The notes under the pieces are model-generated. The model did not search any database. It worked only from the letters and a program-made list of their open reading frames with translations, and was not told the DNA's origin. The position numbers were made by a program, and so were the translations under genes. Source: Cornus controversa (Eukaryota; Streptophyta; Magnoliopsida; Cornales; Cornaceae). Taken from it: a stretch of DNA of 64,000 nucleotides. Below are positions 47,762 to 62,000 of this stretch, piece by piece (within the stretch, counting starts at the first letter, position 1; each line of letters opens with the position of its first letter). The stretch spans positions 53,513,146 to 53,577,145 of the forward strand of contig CM048852.1 of assembly GCA_026545225.1 (NCBI GenBank), in the 5' to 3' direction.

Positions 47762-47885
47762 TACTACTGTTGTTGTGAGAATTCAAGTAGTGAATTTGAA
47801 TAGATGATTGTTTGTCAAGTGGGGATCGAAGGCTTTTGTAGTGAATCGATAGTGTGAAATCGTGAGCACTGACGAAATAAACCGT
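47762..47885 (-). promoter_or_regulatory. Proximal upstream region of GSTL copy 5
   Basis: Contains the same blocks as copies 3 and 4: 'tcaagtggggatcgaaggc' (47814-47832) and 'gagcactgacgaaataaac' (47864-47882) with the TGACG core. No classical TATA box seen. Confidence 0.35.
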
Positions 47886-49184
47886 TAATGTCGATGTTGA
47901 TGTTCATCCATACATGTTGAAAGTTTAAAACATGGACCATGCCTTGAAATAAAAAAAAGTAAAGATAAAATAAAAATGTCGTGCTTAATATAAGACCTAC
48001 AACTTCTATTCATGCATAAAATCCTTACGGCGATACGAATAATTCTAAATTTTGAAAAGTACAATACCAACACCGAAATACGAAAAATGCTAAATAAATA
48101 GTACACAGATATGGTGAATATACGGTTATAAAATAATAATATAATATATTAATTATTCAACAAAAAAAACTACATGACATGAATACTTTAATTTATTATC
48201 AAATAATTAAGAATCAAACAAAATAGACAAATAAATTAAAAAATCAAACTTATTTAGTTTTCTACATATATTTAGCTTAGATTTTTAATCATAACTTAGT
48301 GGCATATAATTTATTTTCGAATACTTGAATATACATTACTGCTACGAAGTATCCGACACGTGTTAGAGAGTGTCCGAAAAGTATTCTAAAAAAAAAATTT
48401 TAGGAAGTATCCGAGTATCCAACACGGGTACGGCACCCTCGGTGAAGTATCCGTGCTTTCTATATAAAATTTTAGTGAAGTGGTTTATTGATAATATTTA
48501 ATAATTTTTTATTTTTTGAATTTTTAGAAAACATAATATTTCTAAAGAGAATAACATAATGGTCATAGGAAAGAATATATATGTCATTATAGTTTTGTTA
48601 CTGGATCAAGTTGTCCACTTTTGTAAGATGAGTGACTTCTTTGTTCCAAAAAATAGTTTATGAGGTATTTTTGCACATGGAGAAAACTTCAAGATTTTTG
48701 TTTGCACTTTTGCCTATTTTTAATTGTAGGACTTATTTGTTTTTTTTTAAAAAAAAATACATAATTATATACTCCATTGTATTATATTTTTTTTCTTTTT
48801 TCATACAAGATTGAGAAAATTAAATTAATTTATGATCAGTTTAACCCAAATAAAACTAAATTAATATTCTTTATTCTTAAGGTTATATAGAATCCGTGTT
48901 AGGCTGATAGTGTGACACATTAGATACATACACCAAAGTTTTTCTTCTTTGATAGTGATGATAGTTGATCCAAGGGTGAAAGTTGAGACTCAAACTAATA
49001 AGCATTAGAAATTATTGAATTTTAATGGATTTGGAATGGTAAGAAGTAATATAAGTAATAACTTTAATAAGAAAATAAGGAGTTTCTATTTTCTTTTACT
49101 TTCTTTTCTTCTTCTGTCCTCTTTCTACCCAAAAAGAGAAAAAAAAAAAAAAAAAAGAGTTTCTCTTTCATTTTGTTCCTCATA
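47886..49184. other. Upstream AT-rich DNA of GSTL copy 5, no gene
   Basis: Contains two short direct repeats around 'agtatccgagtatcc' / 'gtatccgacacg' (48345-48450), then sequence duplicated from block B4 up to about 49110. No coding feature. Confidence 0.4.
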
Positions 49185-49454
49185 AGATGTGTCTTTTTCT
49201 ACTTGTCTTTGTGTTAAAATATAGCCTCTCACACCCTATCTTAAGATTGCTTATGTCTCGATACGGAAAAAGTTTACAATAACCTAGAGAATTTGTCACT
49301 TGGTATCCCCTCTCTATATACAATGTTCTTTATTTCTAATGAAAAGATAGCACATGACAAAATAACCATGGGGTATGGGGGTATTATAGACTTTTTCTTC
49401 GATATAAACCATGTTATTCCTTGTTTTTATAATAAATAAAATTCAACTCATTCA
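49185..49454 (+). mobile_element. Copia LTR remnant at the far edge of block B5
   Basis: Matches the LTR at 43331-43553 ('ctacttgtcttt', 'aaaatatagcctctca', and the terminal 'ttcaactcattca'). Interrupted by a nested small MITE (49265-49397). No internal retrotransposon sequence adjoins it. Fossil. Confidence 0.7.
49265..49397. mobile_element. Small MITE (about 133 bp) nested in the LTR remnant
   Basis: Ends GGAAAAAGTTTACAATAACC and, inverted, GAAAAAGTCTATAATACCCC. Flanks CTCGATAC-like and TTCGATAT-like resemble each other at six of eight positions, and the LTRs at 43331 and 34336 lack this insertion at the matching place (near 'ctcgacatgaacc'). Confidence 0.7.
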
Positions 49455-50007
49455 CAAAAAAAGAGAGTACCAACAACACTCTCAATGAAATACAACTCAT
49501 CAGCGAGATCCGGCTGTTGCGCTCTAAGCCACGCACTTAAGTGATACTTTCGCCGTTTAAAATACTGAAGGGCGGGCGAGCCTACTCTTAATTCTTTTGC
49601 CGTTCTGTTTGTTTGTTTGATTGTTTTTGTAGGCTATTGTATTCTTTTTATGCCCTGCCTGCCTGCCCTTTTTTGCCAATATATTATGAATTAGATAGTG
49701 AGATGTTAGATCAGTGACCAGAAACCTTAACAGGACATCTCCTCCAGATGAAATTACTTAATACATGGAAAAATAAAGGAGAAGAAAACACAGTACACAT
49801 GAAAACAAGCTTCAAGACCTCCTATTGAAATTTATTTTTATTGGTCGAGTTCCACAACTTACTTGATAACCTAATAGAGCCTTCACTATTTTGGAAGAGA
49901 ACAAACTAATCATAAATCAATATAATTCCAAAATAAAAATTTGTGAAATAACAAAATATGATACAGAGTCTTCACTGATCCCTGAGCTTGAAAAAATTCA
50001 TCATCTT
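49455..50007. other. Spacer between the GSTL array and TerC; TerC 3' region
   Basis: No gene. The last part (about 49700-50007) would hold the TerC 3' untranslated region. A GC-richer patch at about 49500-49590 may be a transposon fragment. Confidence 0.4.
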
Positions 50008-53000
50008 CTAATCAGACTTCTTCATTAGACTCAACAACACTCCAGCACTAAGAGTAGTAGCTACGAAACCAAGAGAAACCTCAGTCGATACATGGTAACC
50101 TGCAGGAGGATTTGACAAATGCTGCTAAGATCTTCTATCTAATTATAAAGATAAAAGGAAATAAGTTGATTGCATTCAGGAAAATACCCACCAAAGAAAT
50201 CTACGATCATCTTACACCCAATAAAGCCCAAAACAACACCAATGGCAGGCTGTTCAAGAAACCAACATTACTATTATAATTCCACACTTGCAAGAAAATA
50301 CAATAATTATGAAAATGAAATGGCATATATCAAAAATTATATCAATTTGTATTGTTTGCAGATATATCAGAAATTGCCTCTAGACTAAGGATCAAGCACA
50401 ACAATTCGACCTTCATTTTCTTCTTCTTTCTTTTTTTTGGGTTCTCCCTTGTTAACTAGGCAGCCCCAGGCCCGATTTTAGGCTTTATGCCTTCTTATCA
50501 TTGTTTGTATTTTGTTGGTCTCCCTTTGGTATAAAGTTTTCTGCTTCTTAAAGAATGCCAGCCCATCTTTCATGAAGCAGTATCTTTATGGGGTAAAAGA
50601 AAATTAGACGACCAAGTTATGCTGTTTCAGTCCCATGGTAAATTTCAGACACAGGGAATGGTTTCCTTTAAGCTCTGACGCAAGGTTAATTAGCATGAAT
50701 AGCTGCTAGTTCCCCTGGTTAACTAACACAAATATCCATAAAGACTCGTGTCCTGCAGATTCCTAATGAGAAAATAGGGATGCATGGATGACCTTGTATG
50801 CCTACTCAGAAGTACAGTAACCAGCGTAATTGTGAGCAAGTATCATAAATTCAGGTAGAGCAACTCAATTCCTCACCTGTAAGTACTCCAACTCCGACAT
50901 CCTTTCAGAAATGAGCGAGTATAGTGACCTTAAACCTACATTAGAAAGAAATATGGCCAATTAACCTTCTTCAATGTAAAAAACATAAATATGTTACTAA
51001 AGGATTGGACTTCATTTTGTGATTTAATCAAGAGATAACTTAATAGAAGAAGAAATAAACTCTAAATTGCAAAACTTTCATAATTAATCAAATAAAATCT
51101 GACTGCAGCTCAAACACTCAAACCTAAATATACTGTTTTTATCATTATAAAGGATCACTGATTGGTGCAGTGGTAAAAGCTTGGAATGCCAAAAATGAGA
51201 AAGCTGGTTTGACTTTGAGGACAGTTACTTTGTGCAGATAATGCTAAAAGTTATATCTCTACCCAGCCTGCCCCTTCCAGAACCCTTGATTAATGGGGAT
51301 CGTACAGGTATTGTTTACCAATGCACATGTGCTAATTAAAATAGGAAAGAGAAAGCGACATGTGGCAGGATTTGAATCAACTCTATTTTTACATCAACAA
51401 TTAGTTGTCAGAATTATATTAGCTCTTGAGAGAACAACTAGAAATCAAAGTGCAGATATAGAATATAAAATAAAATTTACCTAAGATGGCAAAGAAATTA
51501 GATGTGAAAACTATGAATGGATCTCGGGTAACACCAAAAACTGCTGGTATGGAGTCAACCTATATAAACGAGCATCACAATTATCATTACATATTAACTA
51601 GCAAAACTCTGAACCTTCAAATATATATGCCTGATGTGGAGAAGGGATAAAGAAAACTCACAGCAAATGCAATATCACTGAGCTCAATAACAGCTACTGT
51701 GAGAAGTAAAGGTGTAGCCTGCCCAAAATGTTTGACGCCTGTTAGAAATCAAGTAAAAATTGATTTAACAAAGTTAATGATTTTCAACTATCTACAATAT
51801 AAAAGATGCCATGTGATGATTAAGAGAAAAGTTTGAACCCTCTTTATGCAGTTAAACAATCTATAAATTTGATGTTGTAGTATCACTAGTGGAGAGTATC
51901 ATGATTAACTAAAAAGAAGAATTCAAAAAGGACTTACTTGCCACACACCATCCTGAACTGTTATGAAACGATTTCCATCATAGTTAGCTGCATCATCAAG
52001 AAACAACAATTAAAGAATTAGGATCTTGGACCAGATATACAAAATCTAGTGCAAAGTGAGTAATTAACTTGTACCACTAAAGAGCAGCTTTATTTTAATT
52101 ATGCCAAGAACTAATCATATTTAGTAACAGGCTTTTGCCATGTGTTTTTTTTTAAAAAAAGGAAGAAAAGTAAAGCAGTTCGAGTATTCCAGATTACTGC
52201 CCTACTTATGTGACCCTATGAATGTGGTTTTAAGTTGTACTCTAGGCATAAAGGAACCAATATATAGATTTATTAATAAATTCATTAGTCATAAATTACT
52301 CTAAGAGTGAAATAGCTCTATATGACTCTTTTTTAATATTGCCATTACCCTAAAAAAGAGATTTTCAAAGTTAAAATACCAAACTTTACTGAAATAACTA
52401 TATGGCCACCGTAATTTAGGGGGAAAAGAAAAACTATATGACCCCCTAGATAATTAATAATTGAAGCTATCTTGCTGTACTAAGAGTCTAAGACCAAAAA
52501 TCAAGTCACAAAACCCAAAAATTTTTGTTAAACTAGGAATGTCTTCCTTAAGCCAAATTAGAAAGCCTTCAAAAAATTTGCCACTGTGTCACCGGGATCA
52601 TTATAATTTATACACTACATGGTGGATAAAAATAAAAATAAAGGAAAAAGAATTTTTAAACTTTAATACAAAATTAAAATTCATTGTCAATTTTTCTTAA
52701 TTTATTCTATGTTTAAAATGAGTTAGTAACTCCCATGGGATGGCCTTCAAAAATTTATGATACACATAAAGCTTCAAACTATTAAAAATGAGATATCAAA
52801 CTTTCTTAATTTCATATGCACCTATTATTACTGAGTTGTCTCTACATTACGTTATTCTCTCCGTTTAACCACAAATCCAGATAAGTTGAAAATAACATGT
52901 ATAGCTATAAAAGATGGCAATCTTAACAATAAGCCATAATCCTTGGAAGAAGCAGAAAATAAATAAATTATTAAATTAAATAGTAGAAAGAAAGGAACCT

Positions 53001-56000
53001 AGTGTTTTGGAACATGAAGAAAAGAGAAGTTAGAATAGTCAATGACTAAAAATCCATAACTAAAACAAACACATAATAAGCAAAAAGAAAAAGAAAAAAC
53101 ACAAAATGAAATCATAATGTTGAAATTGATAAAAAGCAACAGCAGGCCGAATTTTTTTACCTACAATAAATATATTTTTTATCTGTATGGCCCAAAGGAT
53201 ATGTAGGTTCATCAAGGATGGAATCAGAAATTCATATTGGAGAGAACAAAACAACTAAGACATGCATGTTTTGGTGAGGTTAATGTTAATTCCTATACTT
53301 GAATAAACTAAGATATTCTTAATTATGTCCGTGGACCCACATAGAACTACATTTTAAGGTAAACCTTTTAAGCTTCCAGCCAGAGGAGAGTAAGATCAAT
53401 TCAAAGCTTTTGTCTCATAAAACCAACTGGAAAAATCGTAGCTGCTTTATTTGAATTTAGAAATTCCAAATTATCAAACCAACCACAACAAAGTTAAATA
53501 AAAGCAATTAACAACTCAGACAGCCCTTATTGAAAGGGAAAAGTAAAGAGAGAACATTACAGGTAACAGGGATAAATTTCCGGCATGTCTTTACTATAAA
53601 GTTGTCGGATAGATCAGTATCTTCTTCTTCACCAGCAAACAGCTATAATAAGATAAATTAAAACAAATCTCATGAACTGAGCAGCAAAAATGAAACCCCT
53701 TCAAGCATTACATTACACAAGGATAGCAAAATATTTGTCAAGGCTATGAACAACAAACTAATGTCACATAAAGATCAATGACAACATCAAACATGAAAAT
53801 TGGAATCTCTCATAAATTGTGAATTCTTTCTTCTCATTTATCTGTGCATGCAGGTGAAGAAGGTGGGGTCCAATCTCTGGCAGAGACATAAACCCCAGTC
53901 TGCCGTGATCCAACATAATTTAATTATCTACAATCAAATTTTGTTCTTAGGTGATGTTTGTGGATCAAATTTAATTATCTACGATACATCATATACTTTG
54001 AAAAAGCAGAGTGAGGGTGCTATAGATGTCTGAATTCGTTCTATAAAAATACACATCATCAAGTAATCGACTTCAGCACCGGCATGAACACATCAGCATG
54101 GCACAAAATGATGGATGTCAGCTATTTTAATGTAAAATGATAAGCTTGTTATATAGAGGAATGACATCAGTAGCTGCATTATAAATGTACAACCATGAAT
54201 ATTGGTGTTCAACATGTATATTAGGTGTTAGAACGACAACGCCAGAAGACTAATATGTTAATTAACTATGAACAAATAGATAATTGTTCATCTTTTTTTT
54301 TATAAATATGCATAAATATATATATATCTTCTCGTAGGTGATGTTTGTGGGTCTTTGCTTTTATGCTTCATTGGTAGGAGAGATGGAAAATTGGAGGAAA
54401 GAGATAGGAGGAAGGAGGGAAGAGACATCCCAAGAGAAGGGAGGGTACCCATCCATCCTTTTGTTTGATTGAGTGGATGGGAAGGGAAGGAAGTGGCCCT
54501 TTCCTTAGTTTGTTAGGAGGGATGGAAAGATATTGCCTTAAGACATATTTTACCAATTTAAACCTCTATGGCATTTCAACAAAGTAATTTAGTAGATAAT
54601 AGTAGGGCAAAAATGATATTTCATATTTATGCAACAATTATTCCTTCTTTGCTTTTTTATTTCTCTTCTGCCCGGTTAAGGTGGGCCTGAAGGGTGTCTC
54701 ATACCTCCTTTCGTCCTCCTTCTCTTCCCTTTCATCCAACCTAGGGGTGGCAAAATTTGACACAACCCGCCAACACGACTCAAACACGACACAAAATTAT
54801 TGGGTTTGGGTTGACCTTAATCGTGTTTGTGTCATAATCATGTCAGCCCGTTTAATTAATAGTGTCATGTTCGAGTTTTGTAATTCAACCTGATTAGACC
54901 CGTTTAATTAATCGTGTCGTAATCGTGTCAGGTGAACCCGTAACCCAATTACTATGACATTTCTATTATTTCAATATAAATTCAATATGTATATTGTTTT
55001 TGGTCTTTTTTTGAAATTGTATTGTCCCAATTATTCTTTTTTTCCTGAATTTAGTCATCTATTATCTCAAAATTTTCAACATATTCACATTTTATACTTA
55101 AGTTAATAAACGAGTTACATGATCCATTTAAGTTAAACAGGTTAATCGGGTCAACCCGTGTAACTCATTTAATAAACCACTCGTATTAATGTCAAGGGTC
55201 CCTGACACGATTATGAGACAGGTGGGTCGTGTTCGAGTTGACCTTTTTAGCAGAATACTCATAGATTGACACAACATGATTATGACCCGCCAACACGAAT
55301 TGCCACCCCTAGGACTCACTCCAACCAAACAATGGAAACATCCTCCTTCCTTCCTTCCAGCCGAACAAAGCATTAGTTTATTTTTTGGTAGGTGACAGTT
55401 GTTGTTTTTTAAAGAGCATAATATTGAAACAAAGCAACCAAAATGTAGTTTATCAGTTTAGATGTTTAATCTTAAGTTCCAAGTGAGAGAAAATTTCAGA
55501 AGGTTACTTTACTTGAGCTTATAAATAAGCATTCACTTCTGAAGGAAATAAAAAATCATAGATTAGCCTGTCCAGGCAGTACAGTGTTCTATCATTTGGA
55601 GGAAAAAGCATGTTATATCAGGGCCAAACATAAATAGGTAGGAGACTCTCAGGTACAGAAATGAATAATAAAAGTTCATTAGTACGCATAACTTTTACAG
55701 GTTTTTAGGTATATTAAGTCATTAAATATTGCTTATAGTTTGAATTAAAACTCATAAACAAATCAATTTATCTAAAAGAACTCTGAGGAAATTAAAACAT
55801 TGTACGTGGGGTCCCCGATGAGCCACGTGAATTGTTGATATTGAGACATAAGGTAAGACATCTCCTTGATAAAACATGTGTCAACCTCTCTAGCACGACA
55901 CATGTCAACTACTCCTGAGACACGTGCACTGGGAAAGTGAAACACCTTAGCCTTGACTCTATGCAACTTGAGGAGTTCCTCGAGTCCTTTATTTTGGCAC

Positions 56001-59000
56001 TTTAGTGTCTCTGAAACTTTCCTGGTTCAGAGGAGGTACTCAAGGAGCTCCTGGACAGCAACTGCAATGTTACCCATGCGTCATGTTGTAATCTCCACAT
56101 TCATTGTGTACGCTCTCTTCAATTTCTATGAACCAAGCAACCACTATGATTACTGCATCATGTTGTGATCACAACAATAGTAGTTTGAGTTTGCTGAACA
56201 TTATGACCCCAATGATCATGATGCAGACAACACATCATGTATTGAGGCTGGTGATTATAACATCTCCAACAGCATAAAGCTGAAATTCTCTTTGCAATAC
56301 TTGGGTTTCCTTTTCTTGGTTAAGTTTAGGACAACTCAAGGTTCCCAAGTCACCCTAGAAATATGTCTCACAGGAACCCATCCCTGAGGCACAACACACA
56401 CACACCGGTAGACGAGTATAATGTCGCACAATGCATATTGACCAAGCTATTGAGGAGAATGACACATGATGCATAAAGAGCATCCAAAAGACAAATGGTA
56501 ATGGCCCTGACATGTGCACACTTGTAAATAGGAGATACTTTATAAGATAACTATTAACTTCTGAGAATAACTCTAGGCAAGTCCTATGCCACACTATCTC
56601 ACTCTATCTCTAGACACTGCCTCATCTCCGGTCCTTCTTGATAGTCTCCAGTCCTCCTCCTCAATAGTCTGCCTCAGCTTCTGCCCATCTATGACCGCCT
56701 ATCAGTCCCATTTATTAATATGCGAGAGTAACCTCCCTTACTCAAACCCCATACAAAATGAAAAATTGAATCACTAGTTACCAAGTAATGTGATCTAATC
56801 AATCAAGCTTGTTAATACTTAATAGGGTGATTAGATAGTCTTCTCTAGATAACATGATCTTGAATTTCAAAGGCTACAGTTTTGTTTTTATTTCATCTTT
56901 ATAGCATTTTCAAGCATAAAAACTAACTTTAAAACTCAAGAAGTCATTCTGCTGTGAGACTAATCTGCACTACCAATGAAAATTTGCATTAGAGAACTTT
57001 AAAAGTTTAATTCCCCTATCCTAATTGCTTAATGCTTATAACACTACAACCTTTTTTATTTCTTTATATACTTCTATCTAAAAGTTGTTCATAAATGGAA
57101 AATGGTGCCTTTACTAATCTGTGTATCATGGATGCCTTAGAGAAAAACTCTCATATTATAATCCAAATTGGTTTTGTTGCTTAAGAAGACAATGGTTGTA
57201 TTTACTACAATTCAAGTGCTGTACTAGAACACGACAATTTTATATCAGTTGCAAACTTGATCAGCAACTAGGTTGGCCTTTTAATTTTTTTCATTTCAAT
57301 TAATCATATCATCAGGTGATCGCCAAGTTTTGACCATAGCTGAGATGCACAGTAACCATCAATGAATATAAACTATAAATTTCAACACATTACTACTCAT
57401 TTGTAGGATGTGCTTTAAGTATTCTTGATAACATAATCCATCAAGAAAGACAACAAAAACAGAGACATTGCATGACCAGTAGCTACATCCATTTAGAAGA
57501 GAAATGGCACCTTGAATGACGAAAATAGAAGTATTGCAGCCAGTAATAGGTTTACCGCCTCGAACCTCTAAATTAACAAAAAGACAAAAGATTCAGAAAG
57601 GAACCCAACAAATGGAGAATAAATGGAGGAAATATAAGAATAAAATGGAAAGATGTAAAACATACTAGGACATGGATCATAAATATCCCTTTTATATTTG
57701 CTCTTATATGAAGGGAGAAAACCATTTTGGTGATCCCTGATTTTGAAGCCCTCGTCATTTTCCTTCCCAAAAAACCATCTCGTATATATATGGACATTTC
57801 TATGTTAGTGCTAATATTAGGGTTTAATAGAAATTTTATACTCAACTTGCAAACATTCAAATTGAAGTGTCCTTGAATTAACATTCAGACAAAGTGAGAC
57901 AATACTTGAGAGAGATAAAGAAAGACAGTTAATCAATTTTTTTTTGGTTAGTCAGGGAGAATAAAAATATTGGAGAAGAGAAAGAGAGAGATAGTTCAAC
58001 AGAAATGGAGAATAGAGTAATTAAAAAGATTCTAAATAAATGGAAGAGAGAATCACAGAGCAAGGTAAAGCTCATGCTCATTGTGCATGGCAACCGTCTT
58101 TGTAAGCACATATGCATGCATGTAGAAATTTTATAATCAATTTGCAGAAATTCAAATTGAAACGAAGTAAGATAATTAACTCAAGAGAGTGTTAGGAAAA
58201 AGTGTCATGTGTTGGCATATTCCGTGAGCAAAAGTTGTGTCTTGGTCTATATGTTGTGTCACTTTAGTTAAAAGATTGCATCAACGTTGAAGTCGTGATT
58301 GTAGATTGAAGACTGGGCCAAAAGATCGCATCGACATCTTGCTTCAAGCTCCATCAGTCAAACAATATATAAAAGATACGTGACACAAAAGACCATAGGT
58401 TCCAGGGTGATTAATTAATAATTCAGTTGATTTAAAAGTTAATTATGAAAATTTGACTAAGATTATCTAAGAAATAATTAGGAAACTTGAATTAATTTGG
58501 AGTTAATTTTAAACTAATTATTAATATAGTTATAAAGTTTAAAATTGAATATTATTTAACTAGGAATGAATTTGGAATTTTAATGTTAGTTAAAAAGCTT
58601 AGATTTTGAGCTTAAGTTGAAACCAGTTTAAAAGTTGATTTTAATAAAGATTTCAAGTCGTGAAAACTGACCTTTGTGTCTTCAAAAATTCATTAAAAAT
58701 AAAATATTTGGAATCTTGTGATGAGCTTTGTATATTTAGAAACTTGAATCTATAAGCTTTCCAACGATATATTATATGCCTAATTTATAATCCGTTTGAC
58801 ATTCGAAATCAGGTTATGTGCAGTCAGGTTCAGCAGAAAAGTTTGATTGATCAAACCTAAATCTCAATCAATCGAAATTAGACCATAATTGCTCGACCAA
58901 AAGCTCAATCAAAACAATGCTATTGTGGTTCGATTGATCAACGAATGTGTGAAGTGTTCTGGAACTTCTCCAACTCAAAATTCTAAAAGGTTTAGTTTTT

Positions 59001-62000
59001 CTTTTCTGATTACAACTAAGAAACCCAATTTCTTTGGACTAAAAGCACTATATAAACACCTCTAGGCTCTCATAACACACATATATAAATAAGATATCTC
59101 TTTACACACATTATTGATAGAGCAAATAGAGAGATCATATACTTTAGAGAGCATATTTATCTTTCATCAATCATCCATATTGCATTAGATGGTGAGTTAT
59201 AATTCAGAGTGCTGATCATCATTATTCTTGTGCTACACGGAGAATTCAACACTGAAGTGTTTCTACACGACGAACATGAAACCTGGATGACTAGCCATGG
59301 AGATCAAAGTGTTTATGGTGAAGCGGATCATGTAAGAATGGATCTCTTGACGGAGCAGACAGATGACTTGGAGACTGAAATGGAGAGTTTAACGTTAGTC
59401 TGTGTCAGGAGGTAACTAGGGGTTTTCTAAGGTTTGAAAAACTGGTACCTAGTTGTAATATCTCTTTCTCATGGTAGATTTGATCTGTTCGGACTAGATC
59501 CCATAGTTTTTTCCCGTTGGGGTTTCCACGTAAAAATTATGTGTTCGTGTGGTTACTTAATTATTTATTTTCACTCTCTATATTTTAACCAATTCATATT
59601 GTTGCGCTTGTTAGAATATAAAAATAAGTTATAGTTAATTAAAATTGTACAGGATCTATTCAGCCCCTTCCAAATCAATTTAGGGCCTTGTGCTAACTCT
59701 ACGTCAGAACCTGAGGTTATGATCCTAGAAGATTCTAAATGAAAAGAAAGAAAGAATCACAGGGTGAAGCAAATCTCACATTCATTGAACATGGCACCCT
59801 TCTGTATTTTTGTATGCACGCATGAATGCATGTATAGTGTATATGTGTATGTAAATCAAATCAGTAACTAACCTGAAGGGTGGCTGTTCCAAGAAGTATC
59901 AATGACAGTCTAAAGATTATTGCACCAGCGATACCATATGAAAGCACCCGATTCTATATCACAACATGAAAGCAACAACCATCGACAAACTTTTGACATC
60001 AAATAAAAGCACTAACATTTTGATATTGAAGAGAGAGAGAGAGAGAGAGAGAAGGGGGGAGGGGGAGAGAGAAGGATCTGAATGTTGCATGATAATCTAA
60101 TTAATTAGCACGAAAGTGTGATAATACACCTGATACATCATCGGCACTTTGAAGTACTTGAATATCAAAACAAAGACAAATAGATTGTCCACGGACAAAC
60201 TCTGCTCCAGTAAGTACCTAACATATAATTAAAGGCCATCATGATGGAAATTGGCCTAAGTCAAAACATGAAACTTAGGTTGAGAAGGCAGAAACGTAAC
60301 ATAATATACAACTGCGAAACGTAAAAGCAACTACGGAACAGAAGATAAAAAAATTAACGTGTTAAAAGAAAAGGTTTTAACTAAAAAATAAGATGACTTG
60401 AAGGATTAATCTATGCCTCTCAACCATACCTCCCCCTTCACAAATGTGGGATAATGCGTTTGTGAAGCGGGAAGTATGGTCAAGAGCCATAGCTTAATCC
60501 TAACAGAGTTTTGCAACTAATCATCACAACTTGTGCTGCTTGCTCCAAAAAAACTTGCACAAAGGGCCATTACACCTGCCAGGATAGCCTTATGATAAAC
60601 ACGCCTAACAATAATTCTAAGGAAGGTCATTGAAACCCAAAAATTAAGAAGTGTTTGGGCCATCAATTGAAATTTAGAGTTTCCTTAACCGGGCAAACTC
60701 CAAATGATGAGTGTCACATACAAGTACAACAACACAATTTTCAGGGGTGCACTCTAGCATTGAGATAATAGGCCGTCATGCAAGACTCCCACTGACACAG
60801 CTATGCCAAAAGTGGGAGAAACCCCATACCTCTCTTTTCTTTTCTTTTCTTCACCCCCATTCTAATTTGGGATTCATATATAGTCCAAAATGCAGCAATA
60901 TCCTTAGATTATACATTTCAATTTTAAATTTCTTTATTACCTATTAATTTCTGTTGCCCATGGTAATTGAAAATTCATTTCTGGCAAAGAAATAAGTTAT
61001 ACTATCTCATGAAACCTTGAAGCAGGTCTAAAGTTTTTTTTTTTTTTTTTTTTTTGGGGGGGGGGGGGGGGGGGACACAAAGAAAGAAAGAAGCTGTAAA
61101 GAGAATCTTCTTTTCTTTCCCTTTTTTTCTTGCCACGAAATACAAAACCCCCGCATGTGTAACTTGTATACTTTTTATTTCCCTGATTTATGATTCATGC
61201 TCCATACCCAGCAAAAAACTCAGATGCTTTGTCAACTCCATCTTTCAAACCCAAACCAATACCAAATGCCACCGCAGTGCATACCTAAAACAATAAACAA
61301 TTACATTACATTGACTTCAGTTGAGGGTATTCTAAAACCAACAAGTCAAATATAAATAAATATAATCTGGGAGGTCCTTACACATAAGGCAACATTTGTA
61401 ACAGAGGATTTATAACTTTTGGGCACATGATCTTTTTCTTCCAGATCGCCAACATAAGACGTAGTGGGCAAAGTCTCAAAATTGTTAATGTCATCACGTG
61501 ATTGAGAACTAGATGTCTCTCCTTCTGAAGATTCATTTCAGCAACACATTATATTCAAAGAGACTACGGCAATCTGCATAATTTCTGAAACATTTTGGTA
61601 GAGGATGTAGGATATGATGCATATTCCGCAAAATAATTACAACATTTGATATCAACATAATGCAAAAAATGTTGGTTTTGAAGCATTGTTCTAGTTAAAG
61701 TTAAACCACTAAAGTTAGCATAACGATCATGATTCACCACAGCATTACAGCAAGCTAGTCTAATAAATTATGATTAAATTCCATCATTAATATAAATCAT
61801 TCTTGACTTAACTCAGAAGTATATAAATCATTTTCCTTGTATCTGTTATCTTAAAGTTAGGTGATGTTATTACTCATTTGGTTACAAGTCAAGAGGTACC
61901 ATTTTTGCTTTGCAAACCAATATTTTCTTCCATTTTGGTTCACAAGACATTGTAACCGAAATATACCTAATTTTCAATAAATGGTACTCCAAATTTATAA

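Larger units (their letters stand above)
43554..49110. repeat. Duplicated block B5 (contains GSTL copy 5)
   Basis: Matches B4 from its left border at the Copia LTR end through the gene to the upstream AT-rich flank. Followed by another remnant of the same LTR (49185-49454). Confidence 0.8.
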
